From assembly GCA_021811635.1 (NCBI GenBank), contig JAJZNS010000029.1, positions 1 through 14,143 of the forward strand: a stretch of 14,143 nucleotides of DNA. The letters run 5' to 3'. Below are positions 6,882-14,054 of the stretch, piece after piece (the first letter of the stretch is position 1; the number at the start of each line of letters is the position of its first letter). The notes beneath the pieces are model-generated. The model saw only the letters and a program-made list of their open reading frames with translations. It had not been told where the DNA came from and did no database searches. The stretch comes from Thermoplasmata archaeon (GTDB lineage: Archaea; Thermoplasmatota; Thermoplasmata; Thermoplasmatales; Thermoplasmataceae). Both the position numbers and the translations under genes were made by a program.

Positions 6882-8286
6882 TTATCTTTCACGAATTGCC
6901 TGCTTCGAAACAGCAACTATTCACCCGGAAGAAGTGACCGGGAAAAGGATTGTTTCCACCGTGGATCTTGACGGGGAAAAGTTCAGGCTCATATTTTCCT
7001 ACAGCCATGACGTTCCAGAGATGGACAGGAACGTAGCCGGTCTAATCTCGCTCTTTCCCATTGTCAATTTCGGCCTTTTCACAAGGCGCATAAGGGCGGA
7101 ATTCCCGATGGAGAAGGCGGACCTGCAGTTCCTCACGAAGATGCTCGCGATCAATAATACGGAGGTGTTCGTAAACAAGATATGCAGGAGGCGGTATGAA
7201 TTCTACCGGAGGGAATACCTGCCGGAGGAAAGCGAGATCACCCAGCCAAACGCCATTGGAAGCAACATCCTTGAAGCCGAAGGGGAAGCAAGCTTCCCCA
7301 GGAAATATACGGGGAAAAGGACCGGCGTGCTGCTTTCCGGCGGCAAGGAGAGCCTGACCACCTTCGGCATTCTCACGGAGGCAGGAGAGGATCCTGACGC
7401 TTTCTTCTACAATGAATCAGGATCGCACTGGTTCCCTGCCGTACCAAGCTACAGGCATCTGGACGGAAGCGGCCATGCGTTCAAGGTGTGGACAAACACC
7501 GACAGGTTCTACAGGTGGGTTCTCCGCAGGATGAAGGTGCTTGACCAGGTAGCGGTGGCAAGAGTCGCAGACACATATCCGGTTCAGCTTTTCATATTTC
7601 CCGTATATCTGATGGCCCTGCTTCCCCTGATGATCGAGAGGAAAATCGGGGCAGTGTATATGGGGAATGAGTTTGACGATACCAGGGAAATGGTACCGTA
7701 CAGGGGGATCAGGCATTATTACGGCATATACGACCAGACTGCCGAATTCGAGAGGGAGTTCAACGCGTACCTTGGACATAAGGGCATAGGCATCAGGCTG
7801 ATGTCCGGCGTATATCCAATCAGCGCTTCCAAGGTCGAGGAAATACTGGTCAGGAGATACCCGGACCTCTTCAGGCTGCAGAGGTCATGCCACAGCTCAA
7901 GGATTGTACACGGAAAGGTGATCCCATGCGGCAGATGCTCAAAGTGCATCGGCGTAATTTCACTTATCCTTGCAGCAGGCGGAAATCCTGAAGAAATCAA
8001 TTATACCCATGAGGCTGTAGAAAATGCCGCGAAATCACTGCTTTCCGACAGGATAAGGCTTGACAGGGACGAGGTCGCCTATCTTCTCTCAGTGCTGCAG
8101 AACAGGCCAGTTGGAAGCGCCAGGCACATTGAAGGCGTTCACATTATTCCCGGTGAAAAGTTACCTTTTGAGCGCATCGATCCACCTGTCAGGGAAAAGA
8201 TCATTGCAATAGTCAATGAATACGCGAAGGGAAAATATGAACTCAGGGGGGATCAGTGGGTTAATGTTCAGAAGAATTCGGCCTGA
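6874..8286 (+). CDS. PP-loop ATPase with QueC-like cysteine cluster, resembling MurL glutamyl epimerase
   Basis: This gene encodes 470 residues. After an N-terminal domain of about 145 residues comes a PP-loop, LLSGGKESL (153-161), the ATP-pyrophosphatase motif that makes an adenylated intermediate. Near residues 339-358 there are four cysteines, one followed by CGRCSKC (C339, C352, C355, C358), the zinc-binding pattern seen at the C-terminus of QueC-type enzymes. A further domain of about 110 residues follows. The overall plan resembles MurL, which uses ATP to invert the terminal L-Glu of UDP-MurNAc-L-Ala-L-Glu; this resemblance is judged from memory without alignment. The archaea suggested by this window have no murein, so that substrate is not expected. 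Translation is coupled to the DUF1611 gene by an 8-nt overlap. Its 3' end overlaps convergent tsr3 by 19 nt. An alternative is a QueC-like nucleoside or amide-forming enzyme. Confidence 0.82.
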   Translation: MSDYLSRIACFETATIHPEEVTGKRIVSTVDLDGEKFRLIFSYSHDVPEMDRNVAGLISLFPIVNFGLFTRRIRAEFPMEKADLQFLTKMLAINNTEVFVNKICRRRYEFYRREYLPEESEITQPNAIGSNILEAEGEASFPRKYTGKRTGVLLSGGKESLTTFGILTEAGEDPDAFFYNESGSHWFPAVPSYRHLDGSGHAFKVWTNTDRFYRWVLRRMKVLDQVAVARVADTYPVQLFIFPVYLMALLPLMIERKIGAVYMGNEFDDTREMVPYRGIRHYYGIYDQTAEFEREFNAYLGHKGIGIRLMSGVYPISASKVEEILVRRYPDLFRLQRSCHSSRIVHGKVIPCGRCSKCIGVISLILAAGGNPEEINYTHEAVENAAKSLLSDRIRLDRDEVAYLLSVLQNRPVGSARHIEGVHIIPGEKLPFERIDPPVREKIIAIVNEYAKGKYELRGDQWVNVQKNSA

Positions 8287-8777
8287 ACCGAGATAATCTC
8301 CTCGTTGCTGCCGCAGGTGGAATACGCCTTCAGCAATTCCAGGTTTGTCTCGTAAAAAGTGTGTGCCCATGGGAACTTCGACAGCACGGAATCGGCAAGA
8401 GAATTTTCGCCCATGATATAGAGGGCAGACGCGATCGCCTCAACCGAAGAGAGCAGCCCGGGCTTGCCAAAGTTTACGGGATTTACGGGAAGAATAAGCG
8501 GCAATTTTCTCTGGTTCCCGGATTTTTGGGAATATCTGTCCTCAATGCGTTTCCATGAGGTCTCGATAACGCACAAACCGTACTTTTCCGCAATAACTTT
8601 GTCCCTGGCGGTCAGGTATTTATCTGAAAATGGCCATAGGAGAACCTTTCCGCGTATCATTTTTGCATCTATCCTGTATGCCATCCCGAACCTGGAAAGC
8701 TTCCTCATCGTTGACTTCCGCGGATCATCCATTCGCTCGTCAACGTAGGATATTCTGATCAAGTGCTTTCTTCCCAT
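8268..8777 (-). CDS. tsr3: Tsr3, small-subunit rRNA aminocarboxypropyltransferase
   Basis: This gene encodes 169 residues, the compact archaeal length (the yeast protein is about 310). Tsr3 transfers the 3-amino-3-carboxypropyl group of S-adenosylmethionine to a uridine or pseudouridine in helix 31 of small-subunit rRNA, a late step of ribosome maturation. The N-terminal RLI-like part is seen as MDDPRKSTMRKLSRFG (16-31). Then come WPFSDKYLTARD (48-59), CVIETSW (69-75) in place of the usual DCSW, and the strongly conserved NPVNFGKPGLLSSVEAIASA (99-118). The closing motif is FPWAHTFYETNLELLKAYS (135-153), the counterpart of FKWGHSFLKLN. The family assignment is firm. The ATG at 8777 gives the expected start. 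The gene is convergent with and overlaps the PP-loop gene by 19 nt, and is divergent from the small membrane protein at 8921. Confidence 0.94.
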   Translation of the reverse strand: MGRKHLIRISYVDERMDDPRKSTMRKLSRFGMAYRIDAKMIRGKVLLWPFSDKYLTARDKVIAEKYGLCVIETSWKRIEDRYSQKSGNQRKLPLILPVNPVNFGKPGLLSSVEAIASALYIMGENSLADSVLSKFPWAHTFYETNLELLKAYSTCGSNEEIISVQAEFF

Positions 8778-8885
8778 GATATCTCAGATCCTATTTTCCC
8801 TTTGTTCCCCGTCATGATAGTCTCAATAGACCATTAAATCCCGAACGAAACAGAATTTGAACTTATTTTAAAATCTGCAATATAA

Positions 8886-8893
8886 TTTATATA
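8886..8893 (+). promoter_or_regulatory. Promoter (TATA box) of the 8921-9133 gene
   Basis: TTTATATA is centred near 8890 and predicts a start near 8915, about 6 nt before the ATG at 8921. It marks the short downstream ORF as a real, independently transcribed gene. Confidence 0.6.
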
Positions 8894-8920
8894 CCTGATG
8901 CATCTCGTAATGACGATAAT

Positions 8921-9133
8921 ATGGCAACCGGGTTGAGTGCAAAGCAGACCAATATTCTGCTGGCAGTGCTGGGATTACTTTTGCTTGTGATAGGCATATA
9001 CATTCTTGCCGGAACTATTGCCATCACCAACCAGACCTCGTTCAATGGGAGTCTGATCATGATCATCATCGGCGCGATACTCATCGCGATTGTTTACGTC
9101 TACAACACTTTCTTCAAGCCTCAGAAAGTGTAG
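8921..9133 (+). CDS. Two-helix small membrane protein, unknown function
   Basis: This gene encodes 70 residues with a short polar N-terminus (ATGLSAKQTN), a first transmembrane helix (about 11-33, very Leu/Ile rich), a short polar loop with the sequon NQT and a second NGS, a second helix (about 43-61) and a basic tail ending in KPQKV. The charge distribution predicts both ends inside and the loop outside. No family is recognised; small two-helix proteins of this type are common in archaeal membranes. A strong TATA box lies about 30 nt upstream, supporting expression. Its last 13 nt overlap the convergent ATPase gene of the ABC importer. Confidence 0.75.
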   Translation: MATGLSAKQTNILLAVLGLLLLVIGIYILAGTIAITNQTSFNGSLIMIIIGAILIAIVYVYNTFFKPQKV

Positions 9134-9858
9134 GTGAATCTCCTACCCTCCGGCGAATCATAGATCCTGAATGGCAGTCCAAAGGCAGTTTTCAGGTTTT
9201 CCTCCGTCATGATCTCATCCTTTGGTCCGAAGCCCACGGTTCTACCACCCCTCATCAGGCAGACCCGGTCAGAATACCTGTGCAGCGCACTGATGTCGTG
9301 CAGCACAAGCACTATGGACTTTCCCTTTTCCCTGAGATCTTCTATTACGGAAAAAATAATCCTCTCCCTGTCCGGATCAAGGTAGGTGCCAGGCTCATCC
9401 ATAAGAAGAATGCCCGCATCCTGCAAAATCGATGCAGCGAAGAGCACCATCCTCTTCTCTCCTCCGCTCAGGGTGTTATAGTCACGGTATCTCAAAGCCG
9501 ATATGCTGCAAACATCAAGAATTTCTTCCACACGATCTTCATTTTGCGGATTGGAATAAACTGAAGTCCTGAGTATATCGTTGACTGAGAGGGCAAATGG
9601 CATTGGAATCTCCTGCCCCATAAGCGAGATATGCCTGGCGATCTGGAGCCTCGGGAATCTCCGCATGTCTGTCCCATTCAACCTGACCACCCCGGATTCC
9701 GGGGCGCTTATGCCGCAGAGCAATCTGAGGAAGGTGGATTTTCCGGAACCGTTTGGCCCGCCGATTCCCACAACTTCTCCCTCATTGACTGTAAAATTTT
9801 CCACAAAGAGGGAAAATCTCCCCCTGTTAAGTCTCAGGTTGGAAACTTCAAGTCGCAT
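9121..9858 (-). CDS. ABC importer ATPase, iron-siderophore/heme/cobalamin type
   Basis: This is a 245-residue cytoplasmic ATPase of the FecE/FepC/BtuD group. It shows Walker A GPNGSGKST (34-42), the Q-loop glutamine at 82 (MGQEIPMPF), the ABC signature LSGGE (130-134), Walker B ILLMDEP (150-156), with the D-loop in GTYLDP, and the switch histidine at 187 (LVLHDIS). The ATG at 9858 is preceded by a strong Shine-Dalgarno-like GGGGGGAGGAT. It is the last gene of the importer operon; its start overlaps the end of the permease gene by 11 nt, so translation is probably coupled. Two copies should dimerise on the permease pair to drive uptake. The substrate cannot be fixed from the ATPase; Fe(III) chelates or corrinoids are the usual ligands of this subgroup. 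Confidence 0.93.
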   Translation of the reverse strand: MRLEVSNLRLNRGRFSLFVENFTVNEGEVVGIGGPNGSGKSTFLRLLCGISAPESGVVRLNGTDMRRFPRLQIARHISLMGQEIPMPFALSVNDILRTSVYSNPQNEDRVEEILDVCSISALRYRDYNTLSGGEKRMVLFAASILQDAGILLMDEPGTYLDPDRERIIFSVIEDLREKGKSIVLVLHDISALHRYSDRVCLMRGGRTVGFGPKDEIMTEENLKTAFGLPFRIYDSPEGRRFTYTF

Positions 9859-10909
9859 ATCCTCCCCCCGCCATCCTGGAAAGCAGATATAGGAAGAAAG
9901 GAGCCCCTATAACTCCAGTTACAATCCCGATGGGCAGTACCTCCTGGGTTATTGCAATGTTGGCTATATCCTCGCAAAGGATGAGAAATATCCCTCCTAT
10001 GACCATGGCAGCCGGTATCGTCGCCCTGTTTGAACCGCCATAAATGATCCTTGAAATATGCGGTATGACAAGGCCAACAAACCCTATAAGGCCCGATATG
10101 GAAACGCAGATTGAAGTGGAGAGTGTGACCAGAAGGATAAGCATGAGCTTGGTGCTTTCCACATTTATTCCAACCGATGAGGCGTACTCCTCCCCGAGCT
10201 GCAGGGAATCAAGCTCCTTCCAGTAAAGGGCAACAATGAAGATCGTGAGCCAGTTTATTGCAAAGGCTATAATCAGTTCAGTCCAGGTGATCTGTGCCAG
10301 CGATCCCATGAGCCACATCCAGACCATATTCTGCAGCTTCAGGTTCGTAAATATCAGGTATGCGACAAATGAGGATATGAACAGGGAAACAGCTATGCCG
10401 GTGAGAAGCAGGTACGTAAGCGGGACCTTGCCTTTCCTGAATGCGCCAAGGTATACAACCATGACAGTGGCCACTGAAAACGTGAATGCTATGATCTGAA
10501 GGGAATAGATCCCAAGAATCGTGATCCCAAAATCCAGAACAACGACCGCACCAAGAGCCGCACCGCTGGAAATTCCAATTATGTAGGGCTCTGTGATGGG
10601 ATTCCTGAACACGCTCTGTATGACAGCACCGCCCACAGCCAGCGTGGATCCAATCACCAGGGCACCAAGTATCTCTGGTTCTCGCAGTTCAACAACGATT
10701 ACCCAGTATGCCCCGGATCTGGGATAGGCATTGCTGAAAGGGAAGATCTGCTCTTCCACAATTCTGAGAACGTCCTGGAATGGGATGCTCACCTGCCCGA
10801 GGAAAAGGGAAAATATGGTGACCAGCACCAGTGCACCGACAGCCGACATCCACTTTAACGAGGACATCAGCTGTGAGGACGTTCCAAAGCCGGACTTCAG
10901 GAGATCCAT
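9848..10909 (-). CDS. FecCD-family permease of iron/cobalamin-type ABC importer
   Basis: This gene encodes 353 residues with about ten membrane helices in the BtuC/FecCD arrangement. Family landmarks are VELREPEILGALVIGSTLAV (REP replaces the usual RLPR), GGAVIQSVFRNPITEPYIIG, then ISSGAALGA, and near the C-terminus SISGLIGFVGLVIPHISR with a following coupling-loop region and TGVIGAPFFLYLL. FecCD proteins form a homodimer that passes the substrate released by the binding protein. The N-terminal 20 residues are cytoplasmic. The ATG at 10909 follows directly on the stop of the binding-protein gene (TGA then ATG, no gap), and its 3' end overlaps the ATPase by 11 nt, so the three genes make one operon. 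There is only one permease gene, consistent with a homodimer. Confidence 0.93.
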   Translation of the reverse strand: MDLLKSGFGTSSQLMSSLKWMSAVGALVLVTIFSLFLGQVSIPFQDVLRIVEEQIFPFSNAYPRSGAYWVIVVELREPEILGALVIGSTLAVGGAVIQSVFRNPITEPYIIGISSGAALGAVVVLDFGITILGIYSLQIIAFTFSVATVMVVYLGAFRKGKVPLTYLLLTGIAVSLFISSFVAYLIFTNLKLQNMVWMWLMGSLAQITWTELIIAFAINWLTIFIVALYWKELDSLQLGEEYASSVGINVESTKLMLILLVTLSTSICVSISGLIGFVGLVIPHISRIIYGGSNRATIPAAMVIGGIFLILCEDIANIAITQEVLPIGIVTGVIGAPFFLYLLSRMAGGGYAT

Positions 10910-11911
10910 TCAGTTCCATCCGTATGACGGCGGATAGGGGAGATTTATCGGGAAGACCGGGAAACTGTTCATGATGAGCGGATTGCTTGTTATCTCTATC
11001 AGCCATGCCACTGCATAAACTGCCCTGAAATCAGGTTCATCAAAGAAGCTGTCGTTGAAGATTGCATAAACATGATTTGAATAGTACGCGCTTGTAGTGT
11101 TGAAAGGGGTCACATTGACTGCAGAATATGGCACGTACTGGTCAAGCAGAATAATGTCCGGGGATGAGTTTACTATTATCTCCGGGTTAATGGTGTAATA
11201 TCCGTTCTGTGTAGCAATATTCTTGAGATGCGCTATATTGAAGTAATTCTGGAAAAAGGTGTTGTTTCCGGCGGTCCAGTATCCGCCATAGTTGTCAAGG
11301 TAATAGAACACCGTCTGTTCTTCGGCAGGAGTGATCGAGGCTGTGCTGTTGCTGAGATAGGAAAGTGAATTCTGCATCCAGTTCACTACCAGTGTGGCGT
11401 TGTGGTAACATCCCGTGAGGTTCCCCAGCATAAGGGTTTCATTCTCAATCTGTGAGAAGCTGTTGGGGTTGTCCAGAAGGAAAGGAATGTGCAGCGTGTT
11501 GTTTATGTACACGCCATAAGTGGGCATGGTCGCGCCATAACCGAGAACCACCTGCGGCTGCAGGCTTACCAGCTCCTCATAGTTGACGGAATATGAGTTT
11601 CCCACGTTTGGCAGAGTTTCATTTGGCGGATACGCATCAAATTCATTGCCTCCCACCATGTATTTGTATGCCCCGATTGCGTAAAGAGTGGCGGTTGCGG
11701 ACGGATCCAGGCTGACAATCCTTTCCACCGGTCCCGGAAAATAAAACGTCCTACCGGCGGAATCAGTGACCTTTATCACCTTCAGGTTTGGAGCCGGTGA
11801 ATTAACGGTACTGGATCCTGCCGCATTTCCAGCGTTCGAGACAGCGTAAAAAGAAAGGCCCGATGCAACCAGCACCAGGGCCACTACTATTGCGATCATT
11901 CTGTTTTCCAT
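10910..11911 (-). CDS. Membrane-anchored substrate-binding protein of the iron/cobalamin-type importer
   Basis: This gene encodes 333 residues. A hydrophobic N-terminal segment (about 5-27) without a lipobox cysteine is followed by a Ser/Thr/Asn/Pro linker, so the protein is probably anchored by this helix and faces outward. The rest is the FecB/BtuF (Peripl_BP_2) fold: VKVTDSAGR-like entry (IKVTDSAGRTFYFPGPVERI), VSLDPSATATLYAIGA, the block NYEELVSLQPQVVLGYG and the late SSPDIILLDQYVP. It carries about ten N-glycosylation sequons (for example NETL, NLTG, NATL, NSTA, NVTP), typical of archaeal surface proteins. AGGTG 7 nt before the ATG acts as ribosome-binding site. It is first in the operon, the usual order for this importer type. 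The ligand is unknown; an iron-responsive palindrome upstream would favour iron. Confidence in the family is high. Confidence 0.91.
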   Translation of the reverse strand: MENRMIAIVVALVLVASGLSFYAVSNAGNAAGSSTVNSPAPNLKVIKVTDSAGRTFYFPGPVERIVSLDPSATATLYAIGAYKYMVGGNEFDAYPPNETLPNVGNSYSVNYEELVSLQPQVVLGYGATMPTYGVYINNTLHIPFLLDNPNSFSQIENETLMLGNLTGCYHNATLVVNWMQNSLSYLSNSTASITPAEEQTVFYYLDNYGGYWTAGNNTFFQNYFNIAHLKNIATQNGYYTINPEIIVNSSPDIILLDQYVPYSAVNVTPFNTTSAYYSNHVYAIFNDSFFDEPDFRAVYAVAWLIEITSNPLIMNSFPVFPINLPYPPSYGWN

Positions 11912-11921
11912 TTATGCACCT

Positions 11922-11955
11922 GCAAATATTTTTTACAACTGTAAAAGAATATTGC
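11922..11955. promoter_or_regulatory. 34-nt near-perfect palindrome at the importer promoter, candidate metal-repressor operator
   Basis: The core TTTTACA-AC-TGTAAAA (11931-11946) is a perfect 7-bp inverted repeat with a 2-nt centre. The outer flanks are also related: GCAAATATT on the left and, read as reverse complement, GCAATATTC on the right, equal apart from a one-base shift. The repeat covers the predicted transcription start (about 11932) of the minus-strand operon. DtxR/IdeR- and Fur-like repressors bind palindromes of this size at such promoters, but no regulator gene is present here. Confidence 0.6.
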
Positions 11956-11964
11956 ATATATCTT
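11953..11964 (-). promoter_or_regulatory. Importer operon promoter (TATA box)
   Basis: Read on the minus strand the element is AGATATATGCAA, centred near 11958. It lies 47 nt from the ATG at 11911, so the mRNA has a leader of about 20 nt that contains the AGGTG ribosome-binding sequence. It abuts and partly overlaps the palindrome at 11922-11955, which would allow a bound repressor to block TBP or polymerase. Confidence 0.5.
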
Positions 11965-11965
11965 T

Positions 11966-12400
11966 TTTCCCTTCTGTCTGCATGCGACAACGCGGTTCTG
12001 GAAACCATAAAATCAGGTCAGGGCATGTGTTTTCCCTCTCATTGCCGGTAAGAATTGCCCTGCAGGCATTGCATCACTTTTGCCAAACTAACCTGCACTC
12101 GCAAAATGACCATTTTTTTCATATACGGGATAGGATTCTAAACCGGGGCACAGCATCCCGTCTGTATTTTAGGCACTTCACCTCTGACATCGACCACATC
12201 AGTTCTCCAAATTTACCAGCATCACCCCTTGACTCAAGAAAGGAAATTGCGAATTGAATGATCATGGATCGGTGACAGTGGACAGCATCGTTAACGGGAT
12301 AAATGAGATACCTGAAGCAATCTGTATGATTCCAGATTTGCATGACTTGACTATTGAGTAATGGAATCTGATATATGCTATATATTGCTAAATACCAATC
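11966..12400. other. Gene-poor stretch of about 435 bp
   Basis: No convincing gene, tRNA, insertion sequence or terminal repeat is seen here. A minus-strand frame (12119-12403, 94 codons) and an overlapping plus-strand frame (11952-12257) are open, but neither has a promoter, ribosome site or recognisable motif. The minus-strand frame reads like protein in its middle and may be a decayed gene fragment. The right edge is AT-rich and leads into the promoter of the MFS gene. Confidence 0.4.
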
Positions 12401-12428
12401 CATATAGTATATGTATAATGTTTATCTA
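12401..12428 (+). promoter_or_regulatory. MFS transporter promoter region
   Basis: The region is AT-rich and includes the palindrome CATATAGTATATG (12401-12413) and a TATA-like TTTATCTA (12421-12428). The second lies 26 nt before the ATG at 12450 and would give a leaderless mRNA. A third box, CTATATATT at about 12379, is 28 nt before the alternative ATG at 12411. The sequence alone does not settle which is used. Confidence 0.4.
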
Positions 12429-12449
12429 AGTATTGATTATTCAATCCTG

Positions 12450-13898
12450 ATGTCTAACAAAGATGGATCGGATCTGCCAGATCTTATGGATTCGATGGAC
12501 AACGCATCTGTAGGCAGGTTCCACTATAAAACGTGGCTGCTTGCGGGTATGGGGTTCTTTACGGATGCGTACGATCTTTTCATTATAGGAACGGTACTGG
12601 CAATAATGCCGCTTGTAGGATGGAGCACGCTGAATACAGCCACTGCCACAGGAAAGTACTACACTGCCCTTGCAGGTTCCACAGCACTCCTCTCCGCGAT
12701 AATTGGTGCAGTTCTTTTCGGAAGGCTTCTGGATATGCTGGGACGAAAGGCGATTTACGGCATTGAACTGGTGCTTCTTGTGATAGGTGCCCTGGGCAGC
12801 GCTTTCCTTACCCCTGTCAACAGTCCTTTCATACTCATAGCATGGAGATTCCTGCTCGGTATAGGTATTGGGGGCGACTATGCCACGAGTTCGACAATAA
12901 TGGCTGAATATTCCAATACCAGGAGCAGGGGAAAACTAGTCGGAATGGTATTCTCCATGCAGTCCCTTGGCCTGGTAGTGGGTCCCGCGATCGCTCTTGG
13001 TCTCATGTACAGCGGGATGTCACTGACCCTTGTATGGCAGCTTTTGCTCGCATTCGGTGCAATCCCGGCCGCGTTTGTAATCTATGGAAGAAGGAAGCTT
13101 CCCGAACCACCTAGATATACGCTCAACGTGAAGGGAAAGACGAAGGAGGCTGCGAAGACCTGGGAGAAGTACACCGGACTGAAGGTTGACGAGAACTCCC
13201 AGATAAAACCATCCAAGGCAAAATGGTCCAAACTGTTCACTGACAGGACGTTCATGCTCACCCTGATCGGTACAGCCGGGACCTGGTTCCTCATGGACTG
13301 GGCTCTCTACGGAAACAGCATAATGTCACAGAACATAGCTGGAGTGCTCATACCGTCAAGCGTCACCGGACTTGCAAAGATCAAGATCTCAACATTCTAC
13401 ACCCTGCTGATTTTTGCACTTGCCGCCTTCCCCGGATACTGGATCGCAACCTTTACGATCGACAGGATTGGAAGGAAGCCGATACAGACGATCGGTTTCC
13501 TGTTCATGGCGGCAACGTTCTTCACGCTCGGCCTGGCGCCGTACATACAGAGCGCCGCATATGCTGTGGAGTTCCTGGTCATATACGGGATGAGTTACTT
13601 CTTCATAGAATTCGGGCCAAACGTGACGACTTTCATCTACCCGCCTGAGGTGTTTCCTACCTCCTTAAGGGGACTGGGAACTGGAGCTTCAGCTGCAGGT
13701 GGGAAGACCGGCGCCTTCATAGGCACATTCCTGGACCTCTTCATAATCGCTGCCTTCGGTTACTCCGGGCTTTTCCTGCTTCTGGCAATGTTTGCCGTGC
13801 TGGGGCTGATCCTCACAGTCGTGCTTCTGCCCGAGCCTAAAGGAATGAACCTTGAGGAGAGTTCAGGCGATAACAGGCTCCGCCAGGAGAACGCATAA
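12450..13898 (+). CDS. MFS transporter, phosphate/sugar:proton symporter-like
   Basis: This gene encodes 482 residues from the ATG at 12450 (MSNKDGSD); an in-frame ATG at 12411 would add 13 residues of unusual composition. It has twelve predicted membrane helices. The first helix carries AGMGFFTDAYDLFIIG, the hallmark of the PHO84-type phosphate symporter family. The loop 2-3 motif GRLLDMLGRK, the helix 4 motif GIGIGGDYATSSTIMAEYSN, followed by RSRGKLVGMVFSMQSLG, and the second-half repeat IDRIGRKPIQ all fit. A soluble central loop (about residues 210-265) is rich in Lys. Related proteins move phosphate, sugars or organic acids with protons; acidophiles carry many paralogues, so the substrate is undecided. 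It stands alone: the upstream 450 bp is empty and a T-rich tract follows the stop. Family confidence is high, substrate confidence low. Confidence 0.92.
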   Translation: MSNKDGSDLPDLMDSMDNASVGRFHYKTWLLAGMGFFTDAYDLFIIGTVLAIMPLVGWSTLNTATATGKYYTALAGSTALLSAIIGAVLFGRLLDMLGRKAIYGIELVLLVIGALGSAFLTPVNSPFILIAWRFLLGIGIGGDYATSSTIMAEYSNTRSRGKLVGMVFSMQSLGLVVGPAIALGLMYSGMSLTLVWQLLLAFGAIPAAFVIYGRRKLPEPPRYTLNVKGKTKEAAKTWEKYTGLKVDENSQIKPSKAKWSKLFTDRTFMLTLIGTAGTWFLMDWALYGNSIMSQNIAGVLIPSSVTGLAKIKISTFYTLLIFALAAFPGYWIATFTIDRIGRKPIQTIGFLFMAATFFTLGLAPYIQSAAYAVEFLVIYGMSYFFIEFGPNVTTFIYPPEVFPTSLRGLGTGASAAGGKTGAFIGTFLDLFIIAAFGYSGLFLLLAMFAVLGLILTVVLLPEPKGMNLEESSGDNRLRQENA

Positions 13899-13922
13899 GG
13901 CCTTTGAAACCATAATCCCCAA

Positions 13923-13936
13923 CCTTTTATTTTTTA
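13923..13936 (+). terminator. T-rich terminator after the MFS gene
   Basis: CCTTTTATTTTTTA follows the MFS stop by about 25 nt. Archaeal polymerase commonly stops at such T-tracts without a hairpin. A second run of six T (13972-13977) could act as backup before the SRP RNA promoter. Confidence 0.5.
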
Positions 13937-14027
13937 GACCTCTTTAATTTATTAAAATCTTATAGAATGACTTTTTTGCAAAGATCAGGAGCACCATTCC
14001 AGAAGAAACAATGATCGTTCAAGAAAG

Positions 14028-14036
14028 GATTTATAT
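14028..14036 (+). promoter_or_regulatory. SRP RNA promoter (TATA box)
   Basis: The element GATTTATAT is centred near 14033, about 25 nt before the first recognisable SRP RNA helix. A purine-rich AAGAAAG precedes it and could be a BRE-type element. A strong promoter is expected for this abundant RNA. Confidence 0.6.
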
Positions 14037-14054
14037 CCGTTACAGATGCTCAGC

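Noticed and set aside
11966..12400. tRNA gene or insertion sequence in the gap
   Set aside because: No T-arm sequence with the GTTCGA pattern, cloverleaf pairing, transposase motif or terminal inverted repeats could be found by eye.
12119..12403. 94-codon minus-strand frame as a real gene
   Set aside because: No promoter, ribosome site or family motif is visible and the frame crosses the MFS promoter region; kept only as a possible relic.
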